A stretch of DNA of 64,000 nt. Source: Phyllobacterium sp. T1293. GTDB lineage: Bacteria > Pseudomonadota > Alphaproteobacteria > Rhizobiales > Rhizobiaceae. The stretch covers positions 3,415,001-3,479,000 of the forward strand of contig NZ_CP088273.1 of assembly GCF_020731415.2 (NCBI RefSeq), read 5' to 3'. The notes under the pieces were generated by a model, which worked only from the letters and a program-made list of their open reading frames with translations, was not told the DNA's origin and did not search any database. Below, piece after piece: positions 25,837 through 33,369 of this stretch (the first letter of the stretch is position 1; every line of letters begins with the position of its first letter). Position numbers and translations under genes: made by a program.

Positions 25837-26985
25837 TCAGGTGTTGATCAGTCCGTGCAGGGACCGGTTAAAGGGGCGGTTCGGAAAGAGTGTTTTCATG
25901 GTGCGCTCCGGGTCGAGGCCGAAGGTTTCAGCGGCAAGAGCCGCAATCAGCGCATCGAGATCCATGGTGGGTTTCAAATCGCGGTTTTCGTAAAGGGCAC
26001 TTGCGGCAAGGCCCGGCCAATCGGCGAGAATGCGGCCACCTTGCACCGCTCCGCCCAGAACAAGCGCCGTTGTCGCCGTGCCGTGATCGGTTCCTCCCGT
26101 GCCATTGGCAGCGGCGGTGCGGCCAAATTCGGTTGCCACGAGGACGGTGGTCTGCTGCCAGATATCACCGAGGCCGTCGCGCATGGCATCGATCATCGCA
26201 TCAAGCGCCTTAAGCTGATTGGCGAGCCGGCCGTCCTGCCCGCTATGGGTGTCCCAGCCGCTGGTCTCGATCATGGCGATACGTGGCCCATCGCTGCGAA
26301 CGAGCGCTTCGGCAGCTGTTCTACCCGCCGCTGCAGGGTTCTGGCGCGTTTCCATGTCCTTGAAAAAGCCGCGTGCTTCCATGGCGGCGCTCCAGACAGG
26401 GTGAAACTGCTGATCCTTGTCGTAGAGTTGCGCAACCCGCAGCAACAGGTCATCGGGGGCGTCGGGCAGGCTCGACGGTGCATAGGATGTAACGTCAGCC
26501 GAACCGCGCAGGGCGGCAGGTATCGTCGGAGCGAAAGCAATGGCCTTGTCGGCGGATTTCGGCAGGAGGGTCACAAGCCGGTTCAGCCAGCCATCCCGGA
26601 GCTGGTAGGGGCTGGTGCCGCCAGTTTCCAGGACATTCTGTCCGTCGAAATGGGAACGTTCGCGATAGGGCGAAGCGACGGCATGGACCAACAGCGCCTG
26701 CCTGTTGGTATAGAGCGTTCCCATATTACCAAGCGAAGGATGCAGAGCAAATGTGCCGTCAAGTTTGATGGCATCGGCGACGTCAATGGCAAGCTTGCCA
26801 CGCAGTTGTGCATAGGCAGGGTCCGCATAGGGAATGACGATGTTGAGGCCATCGGCGGCGCCGCGCTGGATGATGAAGACGAAGCGACGATCCGTTGCCA
26901 CATTGGCAAAGACAATGCGGGGCGCAACGAGCATCGATCCCGCACCGATTGCGGCCAGACGCAGGAAGTCACGGCGGTTGGTCAT
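25837..26985 (-). CDS. DUF1501 protein with Tat signal
   Basis: A 382-residue protein of the DUF1501 family (PF07394, alkaline-phosphatase/sulfatase-like fold). The N-terminus NRRDFLRLAAIG is a twin-arginine signal, so it is folded before export, probably with a cofactor or metal. Conserved parts include FVFIIQRGAADGLN, SHFDGQNVLETG and TEFGRT with a C-terminal GGTDHGT stretch. The ATG at 26985 is favoured over that at 26991 because CGGAG has better spacing. The ribosome site lies in the end of the DUF1800 gene, with which it is coupled. Confidence 0.88.
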   Translation of the reverse strand: MTNRRDFLRLAAIGAGSMLVAPRIVFANVATDRRFVFIIQRGAADGLNIVIPYADPAYAQLRGKLAIDVADAIKLDGTFALHPSLGNMGTLYTNRQALLVHAVASPYRERSHFDGQNVLETGGTSPYQLRDGWLNRLVTLLPKSADKAIAFAPTIPAALRGSADVTSYAPSSLPDAPDDLLLRVAQLYDKDQQFHPVWSAAMEARGFFKDMETRQNPAAAGRTAAEALVRSDGPRIAMIETSGWDTHSGQDGRLANQLKALDAMIDAMRDGLGDIWQQTTVLVATEFGRTAAANGTGGTDHGTATTALVLGGAVQGGRILADWPGLAASALYENRDLKPTMDLDALIAALAAETFGLDPERTMKTLFPNRPFNRSLHGLINT

Positions 26986-26987
26986 GC

Positions 26988-28379
26988 TCATCTCCGTTGA
27001 AAATCCGGTGAAACAAGCAGAAGGGCGATGCCCGTCTGGATGGATTCGGCGCGGTTGATTTCCGTTGCCGTCGTGCTGGTCAGTGTGTTTCCAAGAAGAT
27101 TGCTGGCCAATTCGTCCGGCTTCAGACTGCGGTCTGCCTTCGCGGCCAGCCGCTGCGATACTTCAACCCGCCGAACCAATGCGTCAGGTGCAAGCCAGCT
27201 GGCGGCGATGTCGTCATAACCGGCGGGCGAACGCGGCAGCCAGACCGGTTGTCCAAGCTGGTTCAAGAGATTGGAGAAACTGGCTTTGCCAAGATCGGGA
27301 TAGTCCAGACCGCGCATGGCTGAAACCAGCCACTCCCATGGGGTCTTGATCTTGGAGGCCTGTGTTGCCCACGCTTCGGGCGCTTCAACGAGTGCTCTGT
27401 AAACCGTTGGCAAATCCCCACCGGAAGTGAGGAATGCCTTGCTGACCCGATCGACAGCCGTCTTTGAGGGCGTATCTGAGATAAAGTGGCGACAGAGTTT
27501 TGTTGCAATGTGCCGGGCAGTTGCCGGATCGCTGGCCAGATCTTTCAGAACGGCACCCGCCTGATCCTCGCCAGATGGTCCATAGACGCGGCGGCGTATC
27601 AACCGGTCGCCCGGCTGGTGCAGGCCGGGACGGTACTGAAAAATACCGGCCTCGCTGGTATCGGCCTTACCCCCCATCCCTCCGGCAGACCAGCCGGTCA
27701 GGGCAAGCGCAAATTCTGTGACATCCTTCTGGGTATAGCCGGAACCGACGCCGACCGTGTGCAGCTCCATGATCTCGCGGGCAAGGTTCTCATTGATGCC
27801 GGGCAGCCTGTCAGCATTGCGCTTTCTGGCTCGATTGGCAAGCGGGCTATCCGGGCCAGCGGAGCGTATCTGATCAAGATAGATCAGCATGGCGGGATGC
27901 TGCTCGACGGCAAAGAGCAGGTCAGCAAAGCGCCCTGTTATATGCGGGCGGATTGCCTCGCGCTCAAATGCACCGGCAAGGCTGAGCATCGGGGGATTGT
28001 CAGCTGAAACGGCAAAATGGTTTGACCAGAAATGGACGAGCGCTTCCATGAAGGGTGTTGTCGTTTGCAGGGCATTAAGACCGCGCGCGTCGATCTCGCT
28101 GCGATAAAGCAACCGCGCCGCTTTGTTCAGCTCCTGCCGCAGCGCAATCTTCGCGTCGCCATCAAGCGTCTGCAGTTTTTCCCGGTCATTGGCGTAATTT
28201 GTTGCGATGTCGCGGGTGGCTTGCATTGCCGCAAAGGCTGGCGGCTGGGCCGTGTATTGCCCGATCTGGTCAAGCAGCCAGAGCTGCGGATCGGATGGAA
28301 GCGGCTCGCTTGCCCGCTTGCCCAAACCAAAGCGATTGACCGCAATGGCAGCTGTCGCATCTGTTGGCGTGGTACCCAT
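26988..28379 (-). CDS. DUF1800 protein
   Basis: A 463-residue DUF1800 protein. AVNRFGLGKRASEPL at the start, FWSNHFAVSAD, NENLAREIMELHTVGVGSGYTQKDV and LTGWS are family hallmarks. DUF1800 genes nearly always precede DUF1501 genes; the pair is thought to act in the envelope, but the activity is unknown. No N-terminal signal is obvious. The ATG at 28379 has CGGAGAAG upstream. An ECF-type promoter lies 60 bp ahead. Confidence 0.88.
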   Translation of the reverse strand: MGTTPTDATAAIAVNRFGLGKRASEPLPSDPQLWLLDQIGQYTAQPPAFAAMQATRDIATNYANDREKLQTLDGDAKIALRQELNKAARLLYRSEIDARGLNALQTTTPFMEALVHFWSNHFAVSADNPPMLSLAGAFEREAIRPHITGRFADLLFAVEQHPAMLIYLDQIRSAGPDSPLANRARKRNADRLPGINENLAREIMELHTVGVGSGYTQKDVTEFALALTGWSAGGMGGKADTSEAGIFQYRPGLHQPGDRLIRRRVYGPSGEDQAGAVLKDLASDPATARHIATKLCRHFISDTPSKTAVDRVSKAFLTSGGDLPTVYRALVEAPEAWATQASKIKTPWEWLVSAMRGLDYPDLGKASFSNLLNQLGQPVWLPRSPAGYDDIAASWLAPDALVRRVEVSQRLAAKADRSLKPDELASNLLGNTLTSTTATEINRAESIQTGIALLLVSPDFQRR

Positions 28380-28421
28380 GGTCTTCTCCGTTCGCCGCCT
28401 GTCTGGCATCGACAGTCATTG

Positions 28422-28448
28422 AACGGGGGAGCCAAAAGAATCCGTCGC
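28422..28448 (-). promoter_or_regulatory. ECF-type promoter ahead of DUF1800-DUF1501
   Basis: Read on the minus strand: GCGACGGATT, 12 bp, CCGTTCAA. The same two blocks with the same spacing occur before the EF-hand/sigma operon at 30361-30387. The CGTT in the -10 position and the 16-bp distance from CGACGG fit an extracytoplasmic-function sigma factor. It lies in the 75-bp gap behind the Spy/CpxP-like gene. Confidence 0.7.
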
Positions 28449-28454
28449 CGGTGC

Positions 28455-28925
28455 CTATTCTTTTTTTGCGGGCGTCTGCCTGATGATGATGTTGCGCTTC
28501 TTCAGGCCATCGATCAGCGCCTTGCGATCCTCGGGCGAAAGGCTTTCGGCGAAGGAGACGATCGTCTGTTCAATGCGGGTTCGCAGGGCGAAATCCGCTT
28601 CGCGTGCCTTGGTCAGTTCGGCATTGACCGCCGCAGGGTCGATGACATCCTGCGCCAGCAAGCGGGCAATCTCGGTGCGGCTTGCGCGTCCCGCATCGGC
28701 CAAAGGTATATTGTCCTTGCGTGCTGCCGACAGGTTCTGACGCAAGGTCTTCTGCTGTTCCGGTGTCAGATATTCGGCAGCAAAACGGATGCCGCGTCGA
28801 TTTTCCGTTGCCCAGGAGTGGCCGAATGTGTGCCAGATATATCCGCCGCCAATCACACCTCCGGCAATGAAGACATTCAGCGCAAGCGAGGCGACGAGGA
28901 GTATATTGCGTGATCGTTCGCTCAT
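28455..28925 (-). CDS. Spy/CpxP-like periplasmic protein, membrane-anchored
   Basis: A 156-residue protein with one N-terminal membrane helix (about residues 8-27, with GG-rich end) and a periplasmic, alpha-helical part (about 45-150) like the heavy-metal-resistance/Spy family (PF13801): LTPEQQKTLRQNL and LSPEDRKALIDGL mark repeated helices. Such proteins act as chaperones or metal sensors that hold anti-sigma or kinase proteins. Its ATG follows directly on the TAA of the anti-sigma gene. Metal binding is not evident, as it has few His or Cys. Confidence 0.75.
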   Translation of the reverse strand: MSERSRNILLVASLALNVFIAGGVIGGGYIWHTFGHSWATENRRGIRFAAEYLTPEQQKTLRQNLSAARKDNIPLADAGRASRTEIARLLAQDVIDPAAVNAELTKAREADFALRTRIEQTIVSFAESLSPEDRKALIDGLKKRNIIIRQTPAKKE

Positions 28926-29336
28926 TTACTCGTCCAGTTCATCAGAGATGTTGAAAGCCGTGACGGCATAGGCCTGATCCTCATATCCGCGGGTTTCCGC
29001 CGAGTGGATGACGCCGATCAGAAGCGCGCCGGTGACAGCGCCAGCGAGGCCGATACCCGCAAGGCCCGTGCCTTGCCACCAAAGACGTGCCCGCATCCAG
29101 CCCGACCGTGATTTGCCCGATGCGGCGATGATCCGCTCGCGCAGTGCCGCGTCCGGCTGGGCGATCTGATAGCCAGACAACAGGCTGTCGAGTTCTGCGG
29201 CGGCCTTGAGAGCAGGTTGGGCAAGATCGGGATGGTCCTTGATAAAGGAGACAGCCGCTGCCTGTTCCGGCGGTGGCCATCGTCTGATATCAGCACCATA
29301 GATCTCTGTCAGTTCGTGAAAACGCTCCGGTGTCAT
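28926..29336 (-). CDS. Putative anti-sigma factor
   Basis: A 136-residue protein with a cytoplasmic N-terminal half (start FHELTEIYGADIRRWP, as in a family often encoded beside alphaproteobacterial ECF genes), one membrane helix (about residues 91-111, LAGIGLAGAVTGALLIGVI) and a short periplasmic tail. It lacks the zinc motif of ZAS-type anti-sigmas. The start overlaps the stop of the sigma gene (ATGA), so a matched amount of both is made. The role is inferred from position and topology. Confidence 0.72.
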   Translation of the reverse strand: MTPERFHELTEIYGADIRRWPPPEQAAAVSFIKDHPDLAQPALKAAAELDSLLSGYQIAQPDAALRERIIAASGKSRSGWMRARLWWQGTGLAGIGLAGAVTGALLIGVIHSAETRGYEDQAYAVTAFNISDELDE

Positions 29337-29893
29337 CGGGTTTTCTCCTGTTCATCGGCCTCTTGCAGAATCGTCCGCAGATTACGGCGGGCGCGGGCCA
29401 GAAGGCTTTCCAGTGCTTCAATGCTTATATCCATGATCTCAGCCGCCTCGATATTGGTGAATTCCTGATAATATTGCAGCACAATCGCCTCCCTTTGCCG
29501 GTCTGGCAGGGAGGCTAGGGCTTTCCTGATCCTGTCGCTTTCGTCCTGGGTTGAAAGCGTCTCTTCCGGACCGAGTGCCGGATCGGCACGCTCAGGTGCT
29601 TCGGCCACCGGCTGTTCGCGATGGCGGCGCAGCCGGTCGTAGCAGAGGTTGAGCGTCACCCGGTGCAACCACGTATCAAATGTCGCGCGGCCGGACTGCC
29701 ATTTGCCTGCCTGCCGCCAGAGCCTGACAAAGGCTTCCTGCGTTACATCTTCGGCCTCGTGCCTGTCGCCAAGCATCCGCACGGCCATGGCAAGCAGGCG
29801 CGGCAGCTTTCTCGATACCATGGTCCTGATGGCAGCGTCGTCGTGCTGACCGATCTGGACCAGCAGTTCTTCATCCGTCTTGCGATTGTCCAA
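29333..29893 (-). CDS. ECF-family RNA polymerase sigma factor
   Basis: A 186-residue sigma-70 family protein with region 2 (about 20-90; DRHEAEDVTQEAFVRLWRQ as 2.2, then FDTWLHRVTLNLCYDRLRR as 2.4) and region 4 (about 130-180; LPDRQREAIVLQYYQEFTN and the helix ALESLLARARRNLR). The start is TTG at 29893, the only in-frame choice before region 2. It lies 18 bp behind the EF-hand gene. The promoter pair at 30361 and 28422 probably shows its recognition sequence. Confidence 0.92.
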   Translation of the reverse strand: MDNRKTDEELLVQIGQHDDAAIRTMVSRKLPRLLAMAVRMLGDRHEAEDVTQEAFVRLWRQAGKWQSGRATFDTWLHRVTLNLCYDRLRRHREQPVAEAPERADPALGPEETLSTQDESDRIRKALASLPDRQREAIVLQYYQEFTNIEAAEIMDISIEALESLLARARRNLRTILQEADEQEKTR

Positions 29894-29911
29894 GGCTTTG
29901 CACGCTTGCCG

Positions 29912-30319
29912 TTACTCCTGCGAACTGTCTGCAGCACCCTTCCTGTGCGGATGGCGTTCTTCCTTCGACAATTGTCCATCGGAATTCTTGTCGAGGCGCT
30001 CGAACCGCTTCTTCGATACAGTATCCATTTCTGCGGCATCGATGAAGCCGTCATGATTGGTATCGAGGCGATTGAAGACTGCCGCCGGGTCGCGCTTGGC
30101 ATTCTTCGGTGCCGGGCGCTTCAGCCATTCCTCAAGCGACAGCTTGCCGTCCCCATCCGTGTCAAGCTTGAGCAGCCGTGTCCGCGCCGCCGTCTGGTAT
30201 TCAGCCAGCGAAATAGTGCCATCACCATTGGTATCAGCTTTTGGAGCCCCCACCGCGAAGGGTGCTGCCAAAGGCAACAACAGAACAGCAAGAAGGGCGG
30301 CTGTGCTTTTTGGTTTCAT
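29912..30319 (-). CDS. Exported EF-hand protein
   Basis: A 135-residue protein with a signal peptide (residues 1-25, ending VGAP) and four EF-hand loops at residues 29-40, 53-64, 86-97 and 110-121, each with Asp at position 1, Asp or Asn at 3 and 5, Gly at 6 and Glu at 12. It should bind up to four calcium ions in the periplasm. As first gene of the ECF operon it is a candidate sensor for the anti-sigma system. AAAGGAAA precedes the ATG at 30319. Confidence 0.88.
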   Translation of the reverse strand: MKPKSTAALLAVLLLPLAAPFAVGAPKADTNGDGTISLAEYQTAARTRLLKLDTDGDGKLSLEEWLKRPAPKNAKRDPAAVFNRLDTNHDGFIDAAEMDTVSKKRFERLDKNSDGQLSKEERHPHRKGAADSSQE

Positions 30320-30360
30320 AGGAATTTCCTTTCGGGAGATTGTCATCTGTTTCAGGCTTA

Positions 30361-30387
30361 AACGGCAGGAGCAGGACAATCCGTCGC
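30361..30387 (-). promoter_or_regulatory. ECF-type promoter ahead of the EF-hand/sigma operon
   Basis: Read on the minus strand: GCGACGGATT, 12 bp, CCGTTTAA; the ATG follows about 40 bp later. It matches the site at 28422-28448 in 15 core positions, with the same spacing. It is the probable autoregulated promoter of this sigma factor. Confidence 0.7.
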
Positions 30388-30418
30388 TTGCAATCAAGTT
30401 TTTTTGAGACCAGTGTCA

Positions 30419-30436
30419 GGGGACGGCGTTGTCCCC
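30419..30436. other. Small GC-rich hairpin in the pstS/EF-hand intergenic region
   Basis: GGGGAC (30419-30424) and GTCCCC (30431-30436) form a 6-bp stem with a 6-base loop. It lies in the 396-bp gap (30320-30715) that also holds the ECF and PhoB promoters. I see no gene in this gap. Confidence 0.4.
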
Positions 30437-30620
30437 CCACGCAGTCGGGAGGCGCAACCTCTGCGGGTGTCGCAATTGAATGGCATGAACCTACTGGAAT
30501 CGTTGATCTTCTCTTGAGAGCGCGAAGCTGTGCAAAGTGCATAGACGGTTAACTTGATGGTTTTAGAAGGATTTTTGATTCCGCGCCGGGCGCGGCTCGG
30601 GCGCAGACCGCGCTACAGAA

Positions 30621-30661
30621 CTGTAACATTACTGTCATATGACTGTTATATTGGTTCTATA
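30621..30661 (+). promoter_or_regulatory. PhoB box (three 11-bp units) and promoter of pstS
   Basis: CTGTAAC at 30621, CTGTCAT at 30632 and CTGTTAT at 30643 are spaced exactly 11 bp apart. TTCTAT or TCTATA about 6-7 bp further is a likely -10, with the PhoB box in place of the -35. The ATG lies 55 bp downstream. Confidence 0.88.
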
Positions 30662-30715
30662 GACGGCAGACGACGTCGGAGGCGTCACACAGTTAATCCA
30701 ACAGGAGCTGCTCCT

Positions 30716-31762
30716 ATGAACAAGCTTATTTCCACCACTGCTCTGATTGCGATCTCCGTGATTGCCACGACAGTTGGCGCATCCGCTCGTGACCAGATTC
30801 AGGTCAGCGGTTCATCCACAGTGCTGCCATATGCCAAGATCGTCGCTGAAGCTTTCGGCGAGACTTTCCCCAAGTTCAAGACCCCGGTTGTTGAATCCGG
30901 TGGTTCGGGTGCCGGCATCAAGGAATTCTGCAAGGGCGTCGGCGAAAACACCATCGACATCGCCAATTCCTCGCGTCCGATCAAGGACACAGAGTTGAAG
31001 TCTTGCGTTGATGCAGGCGTCAAGGACGTTGAAGAAATCCGCATCGGCTATGATGGCATCGTATTTGCGACCGACATCAAGGGTCCAGATTGGGCTTTGG
31101 AGCCTAAGGACGTCTACACAGCACTTGCTGCACAGATCGTTGTTGACGGTAAGCTCGTTGCCAATCCAAACACCAAGTGGAATCAGGTCAACCCTAAGCT
31201 GCCAGCTTGGGACATCGCCGCTTACATTCCTGGCGAAAAGCACGGCACCCGTGAAGTTTTCGAAGAAAAGCTGATGACCGGCGGTTGCAAGGCAACTGGC
31301 GCTGCTGATGCCATCAAGGCTGCTGGCCTTGACGAAAAGGCTGCCGCTGCTGCCTGCATCGCCATCCGCAAGGACGGCAAGGCAATCGACATCGATGGCG
31401 ACTATCCAGAAACACTGGCTCGTATCGATGCGAACAAGACAGGTGTTGGCGTATTCGGCCTCGCTTTCTACGAAAACAATGCTGACAAGCTGAAGGTTGC
31501 AACCGTCAACGGCATCAAGCCAAGCACCGAAACCATTGCTACAGGCAAGTATCCGGTTTCGCGCCCGCTGTTCTTCTACGTCAAGAAGGCACACCTCGGC
31601 GTTATTCCTGGCCTGAAGGAATATGTGGACTTCTTCCTTGCTGACCAGATGGTTGGTCCGGAAAGCCCGCTGGTAGAATATGGTCTGGTTGCTGCACCGG
31701 ATGCAGAGCGTGAAGCTCAGCGCGCTGCCTTTGCCGCCGGCAAGACAATGGCTGGCAAGTAA
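30716..31762 (+). CDS. pstS: Phosphate ABC transporter, substrate-binding protein
   Basis: A 348-residue periplasmic phosphate-binding protein. The signal peptide covers residues 1-24 (ending GASA). VSGSSTVLPYAK and ESGGSGAGIKEFCKG are the phosphate-binding loops, and NSSRPIK follows. It is the first gene of the pst operon under a PhoB promoter. The ribosome site AGGAG is part of a palindrome (AGGAG-CTG-CTCCT) that ends just before the ATG. The longer open frame starting at 30554 would cover the promoter and is not used. Confidence 0.95.
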   Translation: MNKLISTTALIAISVIATTVGASARDQIQVSGSSTVLPYAKIVAEAFGETFPKFKTPVVESGGSGAGIKEFCKGVGENTIDIANSSRPIKDTELKSCVDAGVKDVEEIRIGYDGIVFATDIKGPDWALEPKDVYTALAAQIVVDGKLVANPNTKWNQVNPKLPAWDIAAYIPGEKHGTREVFEEKLMTGGCKATGAADAIKAAGLDEKAAAAACIAIRKDGKAIDIDGDYPETLARIDANKTGVGVFGLAFYENNADKLKVATVNGIKPSTETIATGKYPVSRPLFFYVKKAHLGVIPGLKEYVDFFLADQMVGPESPLVEYGLVAAPDAEREAQRAAFAAGKTMAGK

Positions 31763-31772
31763 GCCCCATAAT

Positions 31773-31801
31773 TGGCGCGGTCGGGAATACCCGTCCGCGC
31801 C
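31773..31801 (+). terminator. Leaky terminator between pstS and pstC
   Basis: TGGCGCGG (31773-31780) and CCGCGCCA (31794-31801) form an 8-bp stem with a further inner CGGG/CCCG pair, followed by GTTCTTCTTC. The imperfect T-run suggests partial termination, which would give more PstS than permease. Confidence 0.6.
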
Positions 31802-31902
31802 AGTTCTTCTTCAGGCGGTACGCTTTTGAATCTGGTCTTTTAATATTCGACCGCATCCATGAGCTTGCGACCTAGTTTACAGGACAGATCGGGGAAGCGT
31901 TG

Positions 31903-33369
31903 ATGTCCAGCTTGTTGGTTTTAGTGATTGTCATTGCGATTGGTATTGTCGGGTTTGTTCTCGGACGCCAGCGCGCTGTCCGCAAGGACGACAGAAGCAT
32001 CAAGGCCCATTCCTTGCCGCATTATCACGGCTGGTGGGTTTTTCTGGTTTCGGTATTGCCAGCGGTTATCTTTATTGCAGTCTGGGCGGTTGCCTCGGGC
32101 TTCTATATCGAACATCAGGCGGTTGCCAGTTTGCCCGTTCACAACGACCAGAGCGTCATTGCCAGTCAGAGTCTTGAAATCGGCATGGTCAGCGGTATCG
32201 CGCGCGGCCTCAACAAGCTGACCGATCAGGAACGTGCAAATCTGCCAACGACCTTTTCCGAATTGCGTCCGCTTCTGTCTGAAAAGGGCGTTGCCCTTGC
32301 GACGGAAGGTCAGGATTTCATGATCCCGATTGCCATTCAATGGAACAAGAGCACGGCCCGCGCCAACAATATCGGTGCGGTTGTCGCCATTGTCCTTGCA
32401 CTGGCCGGTGCTGTTTTCGGCCTGTCCGGCGTCAATGTCCGCACGCGGGCACGCAACAATGTTGAACGGATCATTCTCTGGGCACTGCTTGCCGCCTCGA
32501 CAATCGCGATCCTGACAACAGTCGGTATCGTTCTGTCGATGCTGTTCCAGACAATCACCTTCTTCCAATCGGTGACGCCTTCCAGTTTCTTCTTCGGTAC
32601 CGTATGGGACCCGCGTTTTTCCGCCGCTGGTGGGGATGCGACGCAGGGTCAGTTTGGTCTGATCCCGCTGCTTGCCGGTACGCTTTATATCGCGCTGGTC
32701 GCCATGCTCTTTGCGGTTCCGGTTGGCCTGTTTGCCGCGATCTATATGGCTGAATATGCCAGCCGCAGTGTGCGCTCGGTGGTCAAGCCGCTGCTTGAAG
32801 TGCTCGCGGGCATCCCGACGATTGTCTATGGCTTCTTTGCTCTTGTCACAGTCGGGCCGTTCCTGCGCGATCTCAGTGCGGCGATCTCGGGCGGTTATCC
32901 GTTCATCATGGCCCAGAGCGTACTCACCGCCGGTATCGTCATGGGCGTCATGCTGATCCCGTTTGTCTCGTCACTGTCGGATGACATTATCACCGCTGTG
33001 CCACGTTCCTTGCGTGATGGTTCGCTTGGTCTTGGCTCGACAAAGTCGGAAACGGTGCGCCGCGTCGTACTTCCCGCCGCTTTGCCGGGCATTGTCGGTG
33101 CGCTGCTGCTCACCGCATCGCGTGCCATTGGTGAAACCATGATCGTGGTTCTGGCTGCCGGTGTTGCCGCCAACCTCAATATCAATCCGTTCGATGCCAT
33201 GACAACGATCACCGTCAAGATCGTCAACCAGCTGACGGGCGATCTGGAATTCAATTCACCGCAGACGCTGGTGGCATTCGCCCTTGGCCTCACCCTTTTC
33301 TTTATCACTCTGGCGATGAACATTTTCGCGCTTTACATCGTGCGTAAGTACCGGGAGCAGTACGAATGA
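31903..33369 (+). CDS. pstC: Phosphate ABC transporter permease PstC
   Basis: A 488-residue permease, longer than the 319-residue E. coli protein because of an N-terminal extension with two membrane helices and a periplasmic segment (residues 60-150), as usual in Rhizobiales. The C-terminal half carries the binding-protein-dependent transport domain with the EAA loop (about DGSLGLGSTKSETVRRVVLPAA). GGGGAAG precedes the ATG at 31903. It overlaps pstA by 4 bases. Confidence 0.93.
   Translation: MSSLLVLVIVIAIGIVGFVLGRQRAVRKDDRSIKAHSLPHYHGWWVFLVSVLPAVIFIAVWAVASGFYIEHQAVASLPVHNDQSVIASQSLEIGMVSGIARGLNKLTDQERANLPTTFSELRPLLSEKGVALATEGQDFMIPIAIQWNKSTARANNIGAVVAIVLALAGAVFGLSGVNVRTRARNNVERIILWALLAASTIAILTTVGIVLSMLFQTITFFQSVTPSSFFFGTVWDPRFSAAGGDATQGQFGLIPLLAGTLYIALVAMLFAVPVGLFAAIYMAEYASRSVRSVVKPLLEVLAGIPTIVYGFFALVTVGPFLRDLSAAISGGYPFIMAQSVLTAGIVMGVMLIPFVSSLSDDIITAVPRSLRDGSLGLGSTKSETVRRVVLPAALPGIVGALLLTASRAIGETMIVVLAAGVAANLNINPFDAMTTITVKIVNQLTGDLEFNSPQTLVAFALGLTLFFITLAMNIFALYIVRKYREQYE

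Noticed and set aside
25825..27000. 391-residue plus-strand ORF over DUF1501
   Set aside because: Antisense shadow; the minus strand carries a clear Tat signal and family motifs.
28032..28913. 293-residue plus-strand ORF over the Spy/CpxP-like gene and the start of DUF1800
   Set aside because: It crosses two minus-strand genes and their promoter, with no recognisable domain.
29621..30361. 246-residue plus-strand ORF over the sigma and EF-hand genes
   Set aside because: Antisense to four EF-hand loops and sigma region 2; no ribosome site.
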